A stretch of 64,000 nt of DNA from contig CAVWAR010000002.1 of NCBI GenBank assembly GCA_963753075.1, forward strand, positions 868,001 through 932,000. The letters run 5' to 3'. Made by a program: the position numbers and the translations under genes. The notes beneath the pieces are model-generated. The model worked only from the letters and a program-made list of their open reading frames with translations, did not search any database and was not told the origin of the DNA. The DNA is from Prado023 sp963753075 (lineage in GTDB: Bacteria; Actinomycetota; Actinomycetes; S36-B12; CAIYMF01). Shown in pieces: positions 26,262 to 35,371 of this stretch; the stretch's first letter is position 1; each line of letters begins with the position of its first letter.

Positions 26262-26633
26262 GTGAGTCCTGGTCGCCGTTGCTCCAAGCCCTCGTGCGGG
26301 CGTCAGGCCGTGTCGACGTTGACCTACGTCTACGCGGACTCGACGGCCGTTCTCGGGCCCCTGGCCACGTACGCCGAGCCGCACTGCTACGACCTCTGCC
26401 TCGTGCACAGCGAGCGGATGACGGTCCCGCGCGGCTGGGAGGTCGTCCGGCTCGAGCCGGATCCCGATGCGCTGCGCCCCAGCAGCGATGACCTGGAGGC
26501 CCTGGCCGATGCGGTCCGCGAGGCCGCCCGCCCGCGCGACGAGGTGCAGGACGTGGTCGAGGTTGGCCGCCGCGGCCACCTGCGCGTGCTGCGCTCCGTC
26601 GACATCATTGACGACGCCGCAGCGATGCCGTAG
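26262..26633 (+). CDS. DUF3499 family protein
   Basis: 123 residues starting at GTG 26262. It has the family's N-terminal CSKPSCGRQAV Cys pair, the YVYADSTAVLGPLA block and a second Cys/His group (HCYDLCLVHSERM), which together look like a small zinc-binding fold. The remainder is acidic and charged. DUF3499 is restricted to actinobacteria and found next to phosphomannomutase, matching Rv3258c beside Rv3257c. No function is established. A leaderless promoter is proposed just upstream. Confidence 0.85.
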   Translation: MSPGRRCSKPSCGRQAVSTLTYVYADSTAVLGPLATYAEPHCYDLCLVHSERMTVPRGWEVVRLEPDPDALRPSSDDLEALADAVREAARPRDEVQDVVEVGRRGHLRVLRSVDIIDDAAAMP

Positions 26634-26695
26634 GTCTTCCTCGCTCGGCCCTGCTGGCTCAGCCCGTGGACCAGCGCGCGCCAAGTGAGCGCCGC

Positions 26696-26701
26696 TAGGG
26701 T
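26696..26701 (+). promoter_or_regulatory. -10 element (TAGGGT) for phosphomannomutase
   Basis: TAGGGT lies seven bases before an in-frame GTG at 26709 and only one base before the ATG at 26703. If it is the real -10, translation must begin at the GTG on a leaderless mRNA. Confidence 0.45.
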
Positions 26702-26702
26702 G

Positions 26703-28097
26703 ATGCCCGTGCCTGACCTCAGCCAGATCATCAAGGCCTATGACGTCCGGGGGGTCTACCCCGACCAGCTCGATGCCGAGCTCGCCGAGCGGGTCGGGGC
26801 CGCCTTCGCCCGGGTGGTGGGAGCCAGCAGTCAAGAGGGCGGGCCGGGATCCGTGGTGGTGGGTCGCGACATGCGCCCATCGGGCCCCGAGCTCGTCGCG
26901 GCCTTCTGCCGGGGAGTCAACGCCCAGGGCGTGGACGTCATCGACATCGGCCTGGCCAGCACCGACCAGCTCTACTTCGCGGCCGGTCGGCTGGACGTGC
27001 CGGGTGCCATGTTCACAGCCAGCCACAACCCCGCGCGCTACAACGGGATCAAGCTGTGCAGGGCCGGCGCGACCCCGGTCGGGCAGGACTCGGGCCTTGG
27101 CCAGATCCGGGAGATGGTGGCCGAACCCATCGCCCCGTCCGGGGCTCCGCTCGGCTCGATCGTCCATCGAGACGTGCTGGCCGACTACGCGTCCTTCCTG
27201 CGCGAACTGGTAGACCTCTCGGCGGTCCGGCCGTTGCGCGTGGTGGTCGATGCGGGCAACGGGATGGCCGGGCACACGGCCCCCGCGGTGCTCGACGTCC
27301 CCGGGCTGGACGTCGTCCCGCTGTTCTTCGAGCTCGACGGCACCTTCCCCAACCACGAGGCCAACCCGATAGAGGCCGAGAACCTTCGTGACCTGCAGGC
27401 CACCGTCCTCGCAGAGGGAGCGGACCTCGGGCTGGCCTTCGACGGCGATGCCGACCGGTGCTTCCTGGTCGACGAGCGCGGCGAACTGGTGTCGCCCTCG
27501 GCACTGACCGGCCTGATCGCGGCGCGCGAGCTGGCAAGGCATCCCGGGGCGCCGATCATCCACAACCTGATCACGTCGGCCGCTGTACCGGAGGTGATCG
27601 CCGAGAACGGCGGCCAGCCGGTCCGGACCCGGGTCGGCCACTCGTTCATCAAGGCCCGGATGGCTGAGACCGGGGCCGTCTTCGGCGGGGAGCACTCGGG
27701 GCACTTCTACTTCCGCGACTTCTGGAACGCCGACTCCGGCATGCTCGCAGCCCTGCACACGATCGCTGCGCTCGGCACCGCGGCGCCCGGGACCACGCTG
27801 TCCGAGCTCCTGACCCCCTACGAGCGGTATGTGGCCACCGGGGAGATCAACTCCGTGGTGGCCGACGCGGCCGCAGCGACCGAGCGGGTCCGCGCGCACT
27901 TCGCGGCCTCCGGGGCCGAGTTCGACCATCTCGACGGGATGACCGTCGCCGGACCGGGCTGGTGGTTCAACGTCCGGCCGAGCAACACCGAGCCACTCCT
28001 GCGGCTCAATGCCGAGGCGCCCGACGAGGCCGCCATGGTCGCCCTGCGCGATAGGGTCCTGGCGTTGATCCGCGATGAGGGAGACGAGGGCGCGTGA
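26703..28097 (+). CDS. manB: Phosphomannomutase/phosphoglucomutase
   Basis: 464 residues from the ATG at 26703 (GTG 26709 would remove two). All four alpha-D-phosphohexomutase signatures are present: KAYDVRG at the N-terminus, the phospho-Ser loop TASHNP (Ser107), the magnesium loop FDGDADR near 245-251, the sugar-binding GEHSGH, and the phosphate-binding RPSNTEPLLR near the C-terminus. It interconverts mannose-6-phosphate and mannose-1-phosphate, feeding the GDP-mannose pyrophosphorylase encoded at 17.7 kb. Its stop overlaps the Trm112 gene start by four bases. A mannose-6-phosphate isomerase, the usual neighbour, is not in this window. Confidence 0.92.
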   Translation: MPVPDLSQIIKAYDVRGVYPDQLDAELAERVGAAFARVVGASSQEGGPGSVVVGRDMRPSGPELVAAFCRGVNAQGVDVIDIGLASTDQLYFAAGRLDVPGAMFTASHNPARYNGIKLCRAGATPVGQDSGLGQIREMVAEPIAPSGAPLGSIVHRDVLADYASFLRELVDLSAVRPLRVVVDAGNGMAGHTAPAVLDVPGLDVVPLFFELDGTFPNHEANPIEAENLRDLQATVLAEGADLGLAFDGDADRCFLVDERGELVSPSALTGLIAARELARHPGAPIIHNLITSAAVPEVIAENGGQPVRTRVGHSFIKARMAETGAVFGGEHSGHFYFRDFWNADSGMLAALHTIAALGTAAPGTTLSELLTPYERYVATGEINSVVADAAAATERVRAHFAASGAEFDHLDGMTVAGPGWWFNVRPSNTEPLLRLNAEAPDEAAMVALRDRVLALIRDEGDEGA

Positions 28098-28315
28098 AGA
28101 TCGATCCTGTGCTGCTGGAGATCCTGGCCTGCCCATGTGAGCATCACGCCCGCGTCGTGCCCGACGACGCGGACACGGCGAAGGCCACAGCATTGGTGTG
28201 CACGCGCTGCCAGACCAGCTTCCCGGTCCGTGACGACATCCCGGTGATGCTGCTCGACGAAGCCACGCCCGGCCCGCAGGGCATCGGCGGCGACGTGGGC
28301 CCAGCTCAGGGGTGA
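28094..28315 (+). CDS. Trm112 family protein
   Basis: 73 residues; GTG start in a GTGA overlap with manB. The typical Trm112-like pattern is seen: LLEILACPCEHHA with one Cys pair, CTRCQTSFPVRDDIPVMLLDEA with the second, forming a small zinc-ribbon. Eukaryotic Trm112 activates methyltransferases; the bacterial members are small proteins of unknown partner. The gene is tightly placed between manB and the cation transporter, so one transcript is likely. Confidence 0.88.
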   Translation: MKIDPVLLEILACPCEHHARVVPDDADTAKATALVCTRCQTSFPVRDDIPVMLLDEATPGPQGIGGDVGPAQG

Positions 28316-28316
28316 C

Positions 28317-29285
28317 GTGAGCACCGAGGGGGGTGCCAAGGCCGTTGTCGCTGCGATGCTCGCCAACGGCGGCATCGCCATCACGAAGTTCCTGGCCTTC
28401 CTCGCCACCGGGTCGAGCTCGATGCTCTCCGAGGCCGTGCACTCGGTCGCCGACACGTGCAACCAGGGGTTGCTGCTCATCGGCGGCAAGCGCTCCAAGC
28501 GGGCCGCGGACGACACCCACCAGTTCGGGTACGGACGTACCCGCTACGTCTACGCATTCATCGTGGCGATCATCATCTTCCTGCTCGGCGGCGTGTTCTC
28601 GCTCTACGAGGGGTGGCACAAGCTCCACTTCCCGGAGGAGCTGAGCAAGGTCTGGATCGCCTACGTCGTGCTGATCATCTCGATCTTCCTCGAGGGATTC
28701 TCCTTCCGGACCGCCCTTCGCGAGGCCAACAAGTCACGCGGTTCGCGCTCGCTGGTCCGGTACATCCGCGATGCTCGTCAGCCGGAGCTGCCGACCGTCC
28801 TGCTCGAGGACGCCGGCGCCCTGATCGGCCTGTGCTTCGCGCTCTTCGGCGTGACGATGGCCGAGGTGACCGGCGACCCCCGCTGGGACGGTGTGGGTGC
28901 CATGGCGGTCGGCTGCCTGCTCGTGATCATCGCGGTCTTCCTCGCGTTCGAGATGTCCTCCATGCTGATCGGTGAGTCGGCGCTCCCTGAGCAGGAGACC
29001 CGGATCCGCACGGCGCTGGCTGGGACCCCCGGGGTCGAGTCGATCATCCACATGCGAACCCTGCACACGGGTCCGGATCAGCTTCTTGTCGGCGCCAAGC
29101 TCGCGTTCCCGCCGGCGATCACCGCCGAGCAACTGGCCGACACCATCGACGACGCCGAGGCTCGGATTCGCGCCGAGATGCCCACATCGAAGTGGATCTA
29201 CCTCGAGCCGGACATCCGGCGTGCTGACAGCTCGGCTGGGCCATCCGGGCGCAGCCAGCCACCGGGTGACCGCCGCGACGAGTAG
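28317..29285 (+). CDS. Cation diffusion facilitator (CDF) family transporter
   Basis: 322 residues, starting one base after the Trm112 stop. About six membrane segments. The first metal site is in SMLSEAVHSVADTCNQ (His-x3-Asp) and the second in LLEDAGALIG, fitting the CDF A-site. The C-terminal cytoplasmic domain has HMRTLHTGPDQLLVGAKLAF, typical of ZnT9-like members. CDF proteins export Zn2+, Mn2+ or similar ions by proton antiport. It occupies the place where many relatives have manA. Substrate not predictable. Confidence 0.88.
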   Translation: MSTEGGAKAVVAAMLANGGIAITKFLAFLATGSSSMLSEAVHSVADTCNQGLLLIGGKRSKRAADDTHQFGYGRTRYVYAFIVAIIIFLLGGVFSLYEGWHKLHFPEELSKVWIAYVVLIISIFLEGFSFRTALREANKSRGSRSLVRYIRDARQPELPTVLLEDAGALIGLCFALFGVTMAEVTGDPRWDGVGAMAVGCLLVIIAVFLAFEMSSMLIGESALPEQETRIRTALAGTPGVESIIHMRTLHTGPDQLLVGAKLAFPPAITAEQLADTIDDAEARIRAEMPTSKWIYLEPDIRRADSSAGPSGRSQPPGDRRDE

Positions 29286-29297
29286 CGCGGGGTCGTC

Positions 29298-31721
29298 GTG
29301 ACTGGGACCTCCCGACGAAGCCGTGCCGAGTTGGTCGGCCTGACCGCCATCCAGGTCGGGGAGCGGGTGGCTGCCGGTGAGGTCAACGTCACCCGGGACC
29401 GGGGTGCTCGGCCCCTGAGCCAGATCATCCGATCGAACACCCTGACCGTGTTCAACCTCGTCATCGGCGTGATGTGGGTGCTGATGCTGCTCACGGCGCC
29501 CATCCAGGACGCGCTGTTCGGCTTCGTCATCGTCCTCAACTCGGCCATCGGGATCGTCCAGGAGTATCGGGCCTCGCGCACCCTGGCCAAGCTCTCCGTG
29601 GTTGGTGCCGCCCGGCCGACGGTCGTCCGCGACGGGCGGGAGCAGGAGATCTCCTCGAAGGAGATCGTCCGCGACGACCTCGTGCTGCTGAGGCTCGGAG
29701 ATCAGGTCCTCGTCGACGGCCCGGTGCTCGCCACGGAGGGGATGCAGGTCGACGAGTCGCTGCTCACCGGTGAGGCCGACCCAGTCAGCCGCGAGGTTGG
29801 CGAGCAGGTCCTCTCGGGGTCCTTCGTGGTGGCCGGTTCCGGCGCGATGCGGGCCGAGCGGGTCGGGTCGGCGAGCTATGCAGCAGGGCTGGCGGCCGAG
29901 GCGCGGGTCTACACCGCGACCAAGTCGGAGCTGATGGCCTCCATCATGCGATTCGTGCGGATCATGACCTACCTGCTGCTGCCCGTGAGCGCCGCGCTGT
30001 TCATCTCCCAGCTGCGCGCCTCCCCGGACATCTCGGAGGCGATCTCGGGGACCATCGCCGGCGTCGTCACGATGATCCCGGAGGGGCTGGTCCTGCTCAC
30101 GAGTGTGGCGATGGCTGTCTCCGTCATCCGGCTGGGGCGCGTCCAGGCGCTGGTCCAGGAGATGCCCGCGGTCGAGGTGCTGGCTCGGGTGGACGTCCTG
30201 TGCGTGGACAAGACCGGGACCCTGACCCAGTCCGGCATGGCTGTGCGCCGCCTGGTGCCGCTGGTCGACGATGTGGATGTCGCGATGGTGCTCGGTGGGC
30301 TCGGGATCGCTGAGCAGGTGGCCAACCCCACCCTTGCGGCGATCGCCGCGGCCTACCCGCCGGGGGCGGGGGTTGAGGTGGCCGGCGTCGTGCCGTTCTC
30401 CAGCGCGCGCAAGTGGTCGGCCGCGGACCTGGCCGGGCCCGCGCCAGGGCTTGTTGCGGGGTGGTGGGTCGTGGGCGCACCGGAGCTGGTGTGCGCCGCC
30501 GACCCCGACTCCTGCACCGAAGCGCTCGCTCGGGCGGGGGAGATCGCCGCGACGGGTGCACGCGTGCTGCTCCTGGCCCGTCCGGAGGCGCCGCCGGCCG
30601 ATGACCGGCCCATCCCGATCGTGCGCCCTGTGGCCCTGCTGGCGATCGACCAGGCGCTGCGCCCCGATGCCGCACCGACGGTCGCGTACTTCGGCAGCCA
30701 GGGGGTCGCGCTCAAGGTCATCTCGGGTGACGACCCGGCCACCGTCGCGGCCATCGCCGCCGAGGCGGGCGTCGCCGGCGCTGGGGACCCCGTTGATGCC
30801 CGGACGCTGCCCGAGGATCCAGCCGACCTGGCCGGCGTGATGCAGCGGGCTTCGGTCTTCGGCCGGGTCGCCCCGGCGCAGAAGCAGGACATGGTGGCTG
30901 CCCTGCAGTCGCGTGGCCATGTCGTGGCGATGACCGGCGATGGCGTCAACGACGTGCTGGCGTTGAAGCGGGCCGACCTGGGGATCGCGATGGGATCGGG
31001 TGCCGGCGCGACCCGGACCGCGGCCCAGATCGTCCTGCTCGACGATCGCTTCGCGACGATGCCCGCCGTGGTCGCCGAGGGCCGCCGGGTCCTTGGCAAC
31101 ATCGAGCGGGTCAGTGACCTGTTCCTGAACAAGTCCTTCTACGCGACCACCCTGGCCATCCTGACCACGCTGATGACGCTGCAGTACCCGCTGCTCCCCC
31201 GGCACAGCACGATCATCAATGCACTGACCATCGGGATCCCGGCCTTCTTCCTGGCCCTGATGCCGAACACCCAGCGGTTCCGCCCAGGGTTCCTCAACCG
31301 CGTGCTCAGCCTGACGATCCCCAGCGGGACCATCTGCGGCCTGGCCGTGATGTCGTCCTACGGGCTGAGCCTGCTGGTCTCCCGCGCGCCGGTGGCATCC
31401 GGTGCCCTCACCTCTGCCCAGGCGGTCAGCGAGGCACGGGTGGCCGCCACCATCACCCTGTTCCTCGCGGCCTGGTGGGTGCTGGTCCTGGTGGCCCGGC
31501 CACTGAACGCCATCCGCCTGGCGATCGTGCTGGCGATGGCCGTCGGCTTCGCCCTCGTGCTCGCGATCCCGCCCCTGTCGGACTTCCTGGCCCTGAGCCT
31601 GGGGCCGGATCGGGACGGCGCAGTGGCCGTCGGGGTCGGCCTGCTCGCCATGGTGCTGATCACCGTGATGCGCCGCGTGACGCAGTCCGAGCGGGTCCGT
31701 TCATTGGTGGCAGCCCGCTGA
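29298..31721 (+). CDS. ctpE: Cation-translocating P-type ATPase (CtpE-like)
   Basis: 807 residues from GTG 29298. P-type landmarks in order: actuator loop LLTGEADP, membrane motif MIPEGLVLL, phosphorylation site DKTGTLTQ (Asp304), and hinge MTGDGVNDVLALKRAD. Ten membrane segments can be seen: two before and two after the actuator domain and six after the catalytic domain. The PEGL motif instead of CPC excludes the heavy-metal class. The sequence style closely follows M. tuberculosis CtpE (Rv0908), linked to Ca2+ uptake and envelope integrity. It is 12 bases downstream of the CDF gene, so the two transporters are probably co-expressed. The ion specificity is inferred. Confidence 0.85.
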   Translation: MTGTSRRSRAELVGLTAIQVGERVAAGEVNVTRDRGARPLSQIIRSNTLTVFNLVIGVMWVLMLLTAPIQDALFGFVIVLNSAIGIVQEYRASRTLAKLSVVGAARPTVVRDGREQEISSKEIVRDDLVLLRLGDQVLVDGPVLATEGMQVDESLLTGEADPVSREVGEQVLSGSFVVAGSGAMRAERVGSASYAAGLAAEARVYTATKSELMASIMRFVRIMTYLLLPVSAALFISQLRASPDISEAISGTIAGVVTMIPEGLVLLTSVAMAVSVIRLGRVQALVQEMPAVEVLARVDVLCVDKTGTLTQSGMAVRRLVPLVDDVDVAMVLGGLGIAEQVANPTLAAIAAAYPPGAGVEVAGVVPFSSARKWSAADLAGPAPGLVAGWWVVGAPELVCAADPDSCTEALARAGEIAATGARVLLLARPEAPPADDRPIPIVRPVALLAIDQALRPDAAPTVAYFGSQGVALKVISGDDPATVAAIAAEAGVAGAGDPVDARTLPEDPADLAGVMQRASVFGRVAPAQKQDMVAALQSRGHVVAMTGDGVNDVLALKRADLGIAMGSGAGATRTAAQIVLLDDRFATMPAVVAEGRRVLGNIERVSDLFLNKSFYATTLAILTTLMTLQYPLLPRHSTIINALTIGIPAFFLALMPNTQRFRPGFLNRVLSLTIPSGTICGLAVMSSYGLSLLVSRAPVASGALTSAQAVSEARVAATITLFLAAWWVLVLVARPLNAIRLAIVLAMAVGFALVLAIPPLSDFLALSLGPDRDGAVAVGVGLLAMVLITVMRRVTQSERVRSLVAAR

Positions 31722-31846
31722 GGGTGTCACAATGGGCCTCGGCCCACTGGGCCACGCGAACCATCGAAGCCTCGTGCCGTTCGCCGGCAGGCCGCCGTTG
31801 GCGGCGCCCCACGCGCGTTCCGCGCAGCACTGCAACGAGGAGATCC
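31722..31846. other. ahcY leader region
   Basis: 125 bases with several GC-rich inverted repeats (for example GGGCC-TC-GGCCC around 31732, and GCCGCC...GGCGGC around 31791). CACAAT at 31728-31733 may be a -10. No known riboswitch consensus could be matched by eye. Confidence 0.3.
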
Positions 31847-33295
31847 ATGAACGACTTCAAGGTTGCCGACCTCTCCCTGGCGGAGTTCGGCCGCAACGAG
31901 ATCCGCATGGCCGAGCACGAGATGCCCGGCCTGATGGCCATGCGCGCCGAGTTCGGCGTCACCAAGCCACTCAAGGGTGCCCGGATCACCGGCTCCCTGC
32001 ACATGACGATCCAGACCGCCGTGCTCATCGAGACGCTGGTCGAGATCGGCGCCGAGGTGCGCTGGGCCTCCTGCAACATCTACTCCACGCAGGACCACGC
32101 TGCGGCCGCCGTCGCCGTGGGTCCGACCGGTACCCCCGAGGACCCGGCTGGTATCCCGGTGTTCGCCTGGAAGGGTGAGACCCTCGAGGAGTACTGGTGG
32201 TGCACCGAGCAGGCGCTGCTCTGGCCCGGTGCCGAGGGGCCGTCGACGGTTGGTCCGAACATGATCCTCGACGACGGCGGCGACGCCACCATGCTCGTGG
32301 TCAAGGGCGTGGAGTTCGAGGCAGCAGGCCTGGTGCCCTCCGCCGATGAGTCGACCTCCGAGGAGTACGCGGTCGTGCTCTCTGTGCTGCGCCGCTCACT
32401 GACCGAGGACACGAGCCGCTGGACCCGTGTCGCCGCCGGGATCAAGGGCGTGACCGAGGAGACCACCACCGGTGTGCACCGCCTCTATGAGATGGCCCGC
32501 GAGGGGACGCTGCCGTTCCCAGCCATCAACGTCAACGACTCGGTCACGAAGAGCAAGTTCGACAACAAGTACGGCTGCCGGCACTCGCTGGTCGACGGCA
32601 TCAACCGCGCCACAGACACACTGATCGGCGGCAAGGTGGCCGTGGTCTGCGGCTACGGCGATGTCGGCAAGGGCTCCGCGGAGTCACTGCGCGGTCAGGG
32701 GGCGCGGGTGATCGTCACCGAGGTCGACCCCATCTGCGCGCTGCAGGCGGCGATGGACGGCTACCAGGTGGCCCGCCTGGACGATGTGGTCGGGACCGCC
32801 GACATCATCATCACGGCCACCGGGTGCCTCAACGTGGTCACGCCCGAGCACATGGCCGCCATGAAGCACCAGGCCATCCTGGGCAACATCGGCCATTTCG
32901 ACAACGAGATCGACATGGCCGGGCTGGGGCGCTATCCAGGTGTGACCCGCACCAACATCAAGCCGCAGGTCGACGAGTGGCGCTTCCCCGACGGACACAC
33001 GGTGATCGTCCTGTCGGCCGGCCGCTTGCTGAACCTGGGCAATGCCACCGGGCACCCCAGCTTCGTGATGAGCAACTCGTTCACCAACCAGACGCTGGCC
33101 CAGATCGAGCTGTACTCCAAGACCGACGAGTACGAGGTGGGCGTGCACGTGCTGCCCAAGCACCTTGACGAGAAGGTTGCGCGGCTGCACCTCGATGCCC
33201 TCGGGGTCGGCCTGACGGAGCTGTCCAAGGAGCAGGCCGAGTACCTCGGCCTCGACGTGGCCGGCCCGTACAAGCCGGAGATGTACCGGTACTGA
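31847..33295 (+). CDS. ahcY: Adenosylhomocysteinase
   Basis: 482 residues from the ATG at 31847, preceded by GAGGAG; a long upstream extension of the frame is within the P-type ATPase gene and is not real. Characteristic blocks: AEHEMPGLMAMR, NIYSTQDHAAAA, DNKYGCRHSLVDG, the NAD-binding CGYGDVGKG near 268, and the C-terminal PEMYRY. It hydrolyses S-adenosylhomocysteine to adenosine and homocysteine, relieving product inhibition of methyltransferases. It is followed by a strong convergent stem-loop. Position ahead of mtrA corresponds to Rv3248c (sahH). Confidence 0.97.
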   Translation: MNDFKVADLSLAEFGRNEIRMAEHEMPGLMAMRAEFGVTKPLKGARITGSLHMTIQTAVLIETLVEIGAEVRWASCNIYSTQDHAAAAVAVGPTGTPEDPAGIPVFAWKGETLEEYWWCTEQALLWPGAEGPSTVGPNMILDDGGDATMLVVKGVEFEAAGLVPSADESTSEEYAVVLSVLRRSLTEDTSRWTRVAAGIKGVTEETTTGVHRLYEMAREGTLPFPAINVNDSVTKSKFDNKYGCRHSLVDGINRATDTLIGGKVAVVCGYGDVGKGSAESLRGQGARVIVTEVDPICALQAAMDGYQVARLDDVVGTADIIITATGCLNVVTPEHMAAMKHQAILGNIGHFDNEIDMAGLGRYPGVTRTNIKPQVDEWRFPDGHTVIVLSAGRLLNLGNATGHPSFVMSNSFTNQTLAQIELYSKTDEYEVGVHVLPKHLDEKVARLHLDALGVGLTELSKEQAEYLGLDVAGPYKPEMYRY

Positions 33296-33302
33296 CCTGT
33301 GC

Positions 33303-33336
33303 GCCGGGCCGCTCTGGTGTCCGGGCGGCACCCGGC
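33303..33336 (+). terminator. Stem-loop after ahcY
   Basis: GCCGGG at 33303-33308 pairs with CCCGGC at 33331-33336, with an inner CCGC/GCGG stem and a two-base bulge, in the 78-bp gap between convergent genes. There is no T-run, as usual for high-GC actinobacteria. Confidence 0.5.
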
Positions 33337-33373
33337 CGCGCCCCAGGATCCAGGGTCCGCCCACCCCACGGGC

Positions 33374-34255
33374 TCAGCGCGGCAGCGCGAAGCCGGGGGG
33401 TGCATCGCCGCCCGGGGGAGGCGGCGGTGCAGCCGGGGGCCCGGGCGTGCTGGGCCCGGGCGTGCTGGGCCCGGGGCGGGGCTGGACCTGCCCGGGGGCC
33501 ACGCCCGGCCCGCCCGCGGCTGACCGCTTCGTTCTCTCGGCCAGGACGGCCGCGAGGTAGGCCTCTGCGGGGGTTCCGACCGGGGCGGGGGTGCGGACGT
33601 ATCCAGCCATCTGGGTCGCAAGTCGTCCAGCTGTGGCCGCCCGCACGCTCGGGTCCAGCCCGGGCGCCCGGTGCAGGAAGGTGCGCACGTTCAGTGCCAG
33701 TGTGTCGGGGACCGCCACCAGGTCGAGTCCGGCGGCCCAGCCCGCCAGGGGCGGCGGCATGGTGATCTCGTTGTGCCTGGTGGCTCCGCGGGGGATCCGT
33801 TCGCCGACGACGATCGTGCCGGCCAGATGGTCACCCATCCGCTTGGACTTCGACGAGGCCAGCGCTGAGATCCCGCCGACCACCCCCGAGGTGACCCACA
33901 GGTCGAGGAACACCATCGACAGGGCCCGTACGAGGCTGTGGCGCATCCTCGTCGGGCCGCCGTCATCGCGCACGACGCGCAGGCCCATCATCATCTTCCC
34001 CAGTGACCGGCCCCGGGTCAGCGTCTCCACGAGAGTGGGCAGGCCGACGAGCACCAGCACGACCATGCCCAGGGTCACTGCCGCTTGAGCCCCGGGGCTG
34101 CCGCCGGCCGAGAAGACCCAGCTGACCAGGACCGTGCCGGCCATGAGCACCAGGACCTGCAGCGTGACGTCCACCGCCAGCGCCAGGGTGCGCGACGGCA
34201 GGCCTGCGATGCGCAGGTCCAGGGTCACTGCATCGCCGGTGATCAGGTTCGCCAC
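33374..34255 (-). CDS. RDD family membrane protein with Pro-rich tail
   Basis: 293 residues from GTG 34255 (GAGG ten bases upstream; GAGGAT six bases before it could also be a leaderless -10). The RDD pattern is seen: ITGDAVTLDLRIAGLPSRTLALAVDV, a membrane segment, then TRGRSLGKMMMGLRVVRDDGGP, and further hydrophobic segments to about residue 155. The cytosolic part ends in a Pro/Gly-rich tail (GPSTPGPSTPGPPAAPPPPPGG). Function of RDD proteins is mostly unknown; some are Na+/H+ antiporters. It is divergent from the SpoIIM-like gene with only 36 bp between, and sits in the conserved mtrA-linked membrane gene group. Confidence 0.82.
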   Translation of the reverse strand: MANLITGDAVTLDLRIAGLPSRTLALAVDVTLQVLVLMAGTVLVSWVFSAGGSPGAQAAVTLGMVVLVLVGLPTLVETLTRGRSLGKMMMGLRVVRDDGGPTRMRHSLVRALSMVFLDLWVTSGVVGGISALASSKSKRMGDHLAGTIVVGERIPRGATRHNEITMPPPLAGWAAGLDLVAVPDTLALNVRTFLHRAPGLDPSVRAATAGRLATQMAGYVRTPAPVGTPAEAYLAAVLAERTKRSAAGGPGVAPGQVQPRPGPSTPGPSTPGPPAAPPPPPGGDAPPGFALPR

Positions 34256-34278
34256 GCGACCATCCTCGCACCAGCGCC

Positions 34279-34284
34279 TACGCT
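34279..34284 (+). promoter_or_regulatory. -10 element (TACGCT) for leaderless SpoIIM-like transcript
   Basis: TACGCT ends seven bases before GTG 34292 in a divergent gap of only 36 bp, which leaves little room for a leader on either side. Confidence 0.5.
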
Positions 34285-34291
34285 TGCTGGT

Positions 34292-35293
34292 GTGGATGTC
34301 GACGCCTTCGCCAGGACCCACAGCGCGGAGTGGGACCGGCTGGCGGTTCTGACCCGCAAGCGGCGGCTGTCAGGAGCGGAGGCCACCGAGCTGGTGGACC
34401 TGTACCAGCGAACGTCCGCGCACCTGTCGATGGTCCGTAGCTCTGCCCCGGACCCGGCCCTGGTCGGTCGGCTTACGCAGCTGGTGGCCCAGGCCCGTGC
34501 GCGGGTCACCGGCTCGCACCCCGCGATGTGGCGTGAGGTGCTGACGTTCTTCCGCGTGGGCTTCCCTGCTGCGGTGTGGCGAGCCCGCTGGTGGTGGATC
34601 GCTGCGGGGATCGGCTTCGTCATCGTCGGGCTGCTCGTGGGCGCGTGGGTGGCCGGCGACCCAGCCGTACAGGCCGCGCTGGGCACACCGGAGGCGATCA
34701 GGCAGCTCGTGGACGAGGACTTCGCGGCCTACTACTCCTCGGACGCCGCAGCGGGTTTCGCCGCCCAGGTGTGGACCAACAACGCCTGGGTGAGCGCACT
34801 TGTGCTCATCGCCGGTGCGTTCTTCGTCCTACCGGCGATCTACGTGCTTGCCCAGAACGCGATCAACGTGGGCATCGTCGGCGGGCTCATGGTCGCCAAT
34901 GGACGGGGCGACGTCTTCTTCGGGCTGATCGCCCCGCACGGGTTGCTCGAGCTGACCGCGGTCTTCATCGCTGCCGGCGCCGGCATGCGCGTGGGCTGGC
35001 AGTGGTTCGATCCGGGCCCGCGACCGCGCAGCGTCGCGCTCGCGCAGGAGGGTCGGGCCGCGGTGGCCATCGCCATGGGTCTGGCCGTCGTGCTGCTCGT
35101 GTCGGGCATCATCGAGGGCTTCGTCACACCGTCCGGGCTGCCCACATGGGCCCGCATCGGGATCGGGGCGCTGGCTCTGGCGGCGTTCCTGGCCTACGTG
35201 GCCGTCTACGGCCGGCGCGCAGAGCGGGCCGGCTACATCGGCGACATCACCAGCGACGGGGGTGTGACCGAACTCGCGCCGATGTCCGGCTGA
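34292..35293 (+). CDS. Stage II sporulation protein M (SpoIIM) family membrane protein
   Basis: 333 residues from GTG 34292. The N-terminal cytosolic helix bundle carries the family phrase AEWDRLAVLTRKRRLSGAEATELVDLYQR. Five or six membrane segments follow, with the conserved WTNNAWVSALVLIAGAFFVLPAIYVL and ANGRGDVFFGLIAPHGLLELTAVFIAAGAGMR blocks. In Bacillus, SpoIIM is part of the engulfment machinery, but actinobacterial homologs occur in non-spore-formers beside RDD, DUF58 and MoxR genes, as here. A role in envelope stress or assembly is likely but unproven. Confidence 0.85.
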   Translation: MDVDAFARTHSAEWDRLAVLTRKRRLSGAEATELVDLYQRTSAHLSMVRSSAPDPALVGRLTQLVAQARARVTGSHPAMWREVLTFFRVGFPAAVWRARWWWIAAGIGFVIVGLLVGAWVAGDPAVQAALGTPEAIRQLVDEDFAAYYSSDAAAGFAAQVWTNNAWVSALVLIAGAFFVLPAIYVLAQNAINVGIVGGLMVANGRGDVFFGLIAPHGLLELTAVFIAAGAGMRVGWQWFDPGPRPRSVALAQEGRAAVAIAMGLAVVLLVSGIIEGFVTPSGLPTWARIGIGALALAAFLAYVAVYGRRAERAGYIGDITSDGGVTELAPMSG

Positions 35294-35371
35294 GCAGGGC
35301 GGCTCGCGCGCGGCTCCGGGGATGGGCTGTGCGCGGGTGCTTCCAGGTGCTGGGAGCGGTGGGCGGTCGGG

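Noticed and set aside
26094..28628. Very long minus-strand frame antisense to DUF3499, manB and Trm112
   Set aside because: High-GC shadow frame; composition is Gly/Arg/His/Asp-rich without domains, while the plus strand has well-recognised genes throughout.
31722..31846. Possible SAH or SAM riboswitch ahead of ahcY
   Set aside because: There are GC-rich dyads, but I could not match the conserved core of any SAM/SAH riboswitch; a covariance-model search would be decisive.
31475..31846. N-terminal extension of AhcY into the P-type ATPase gene
   Set aside because: The ATG at 31847 has GAGGAG upstream and gives the usual AhcY N-terminus; the extension is an out-of-frame shadow.
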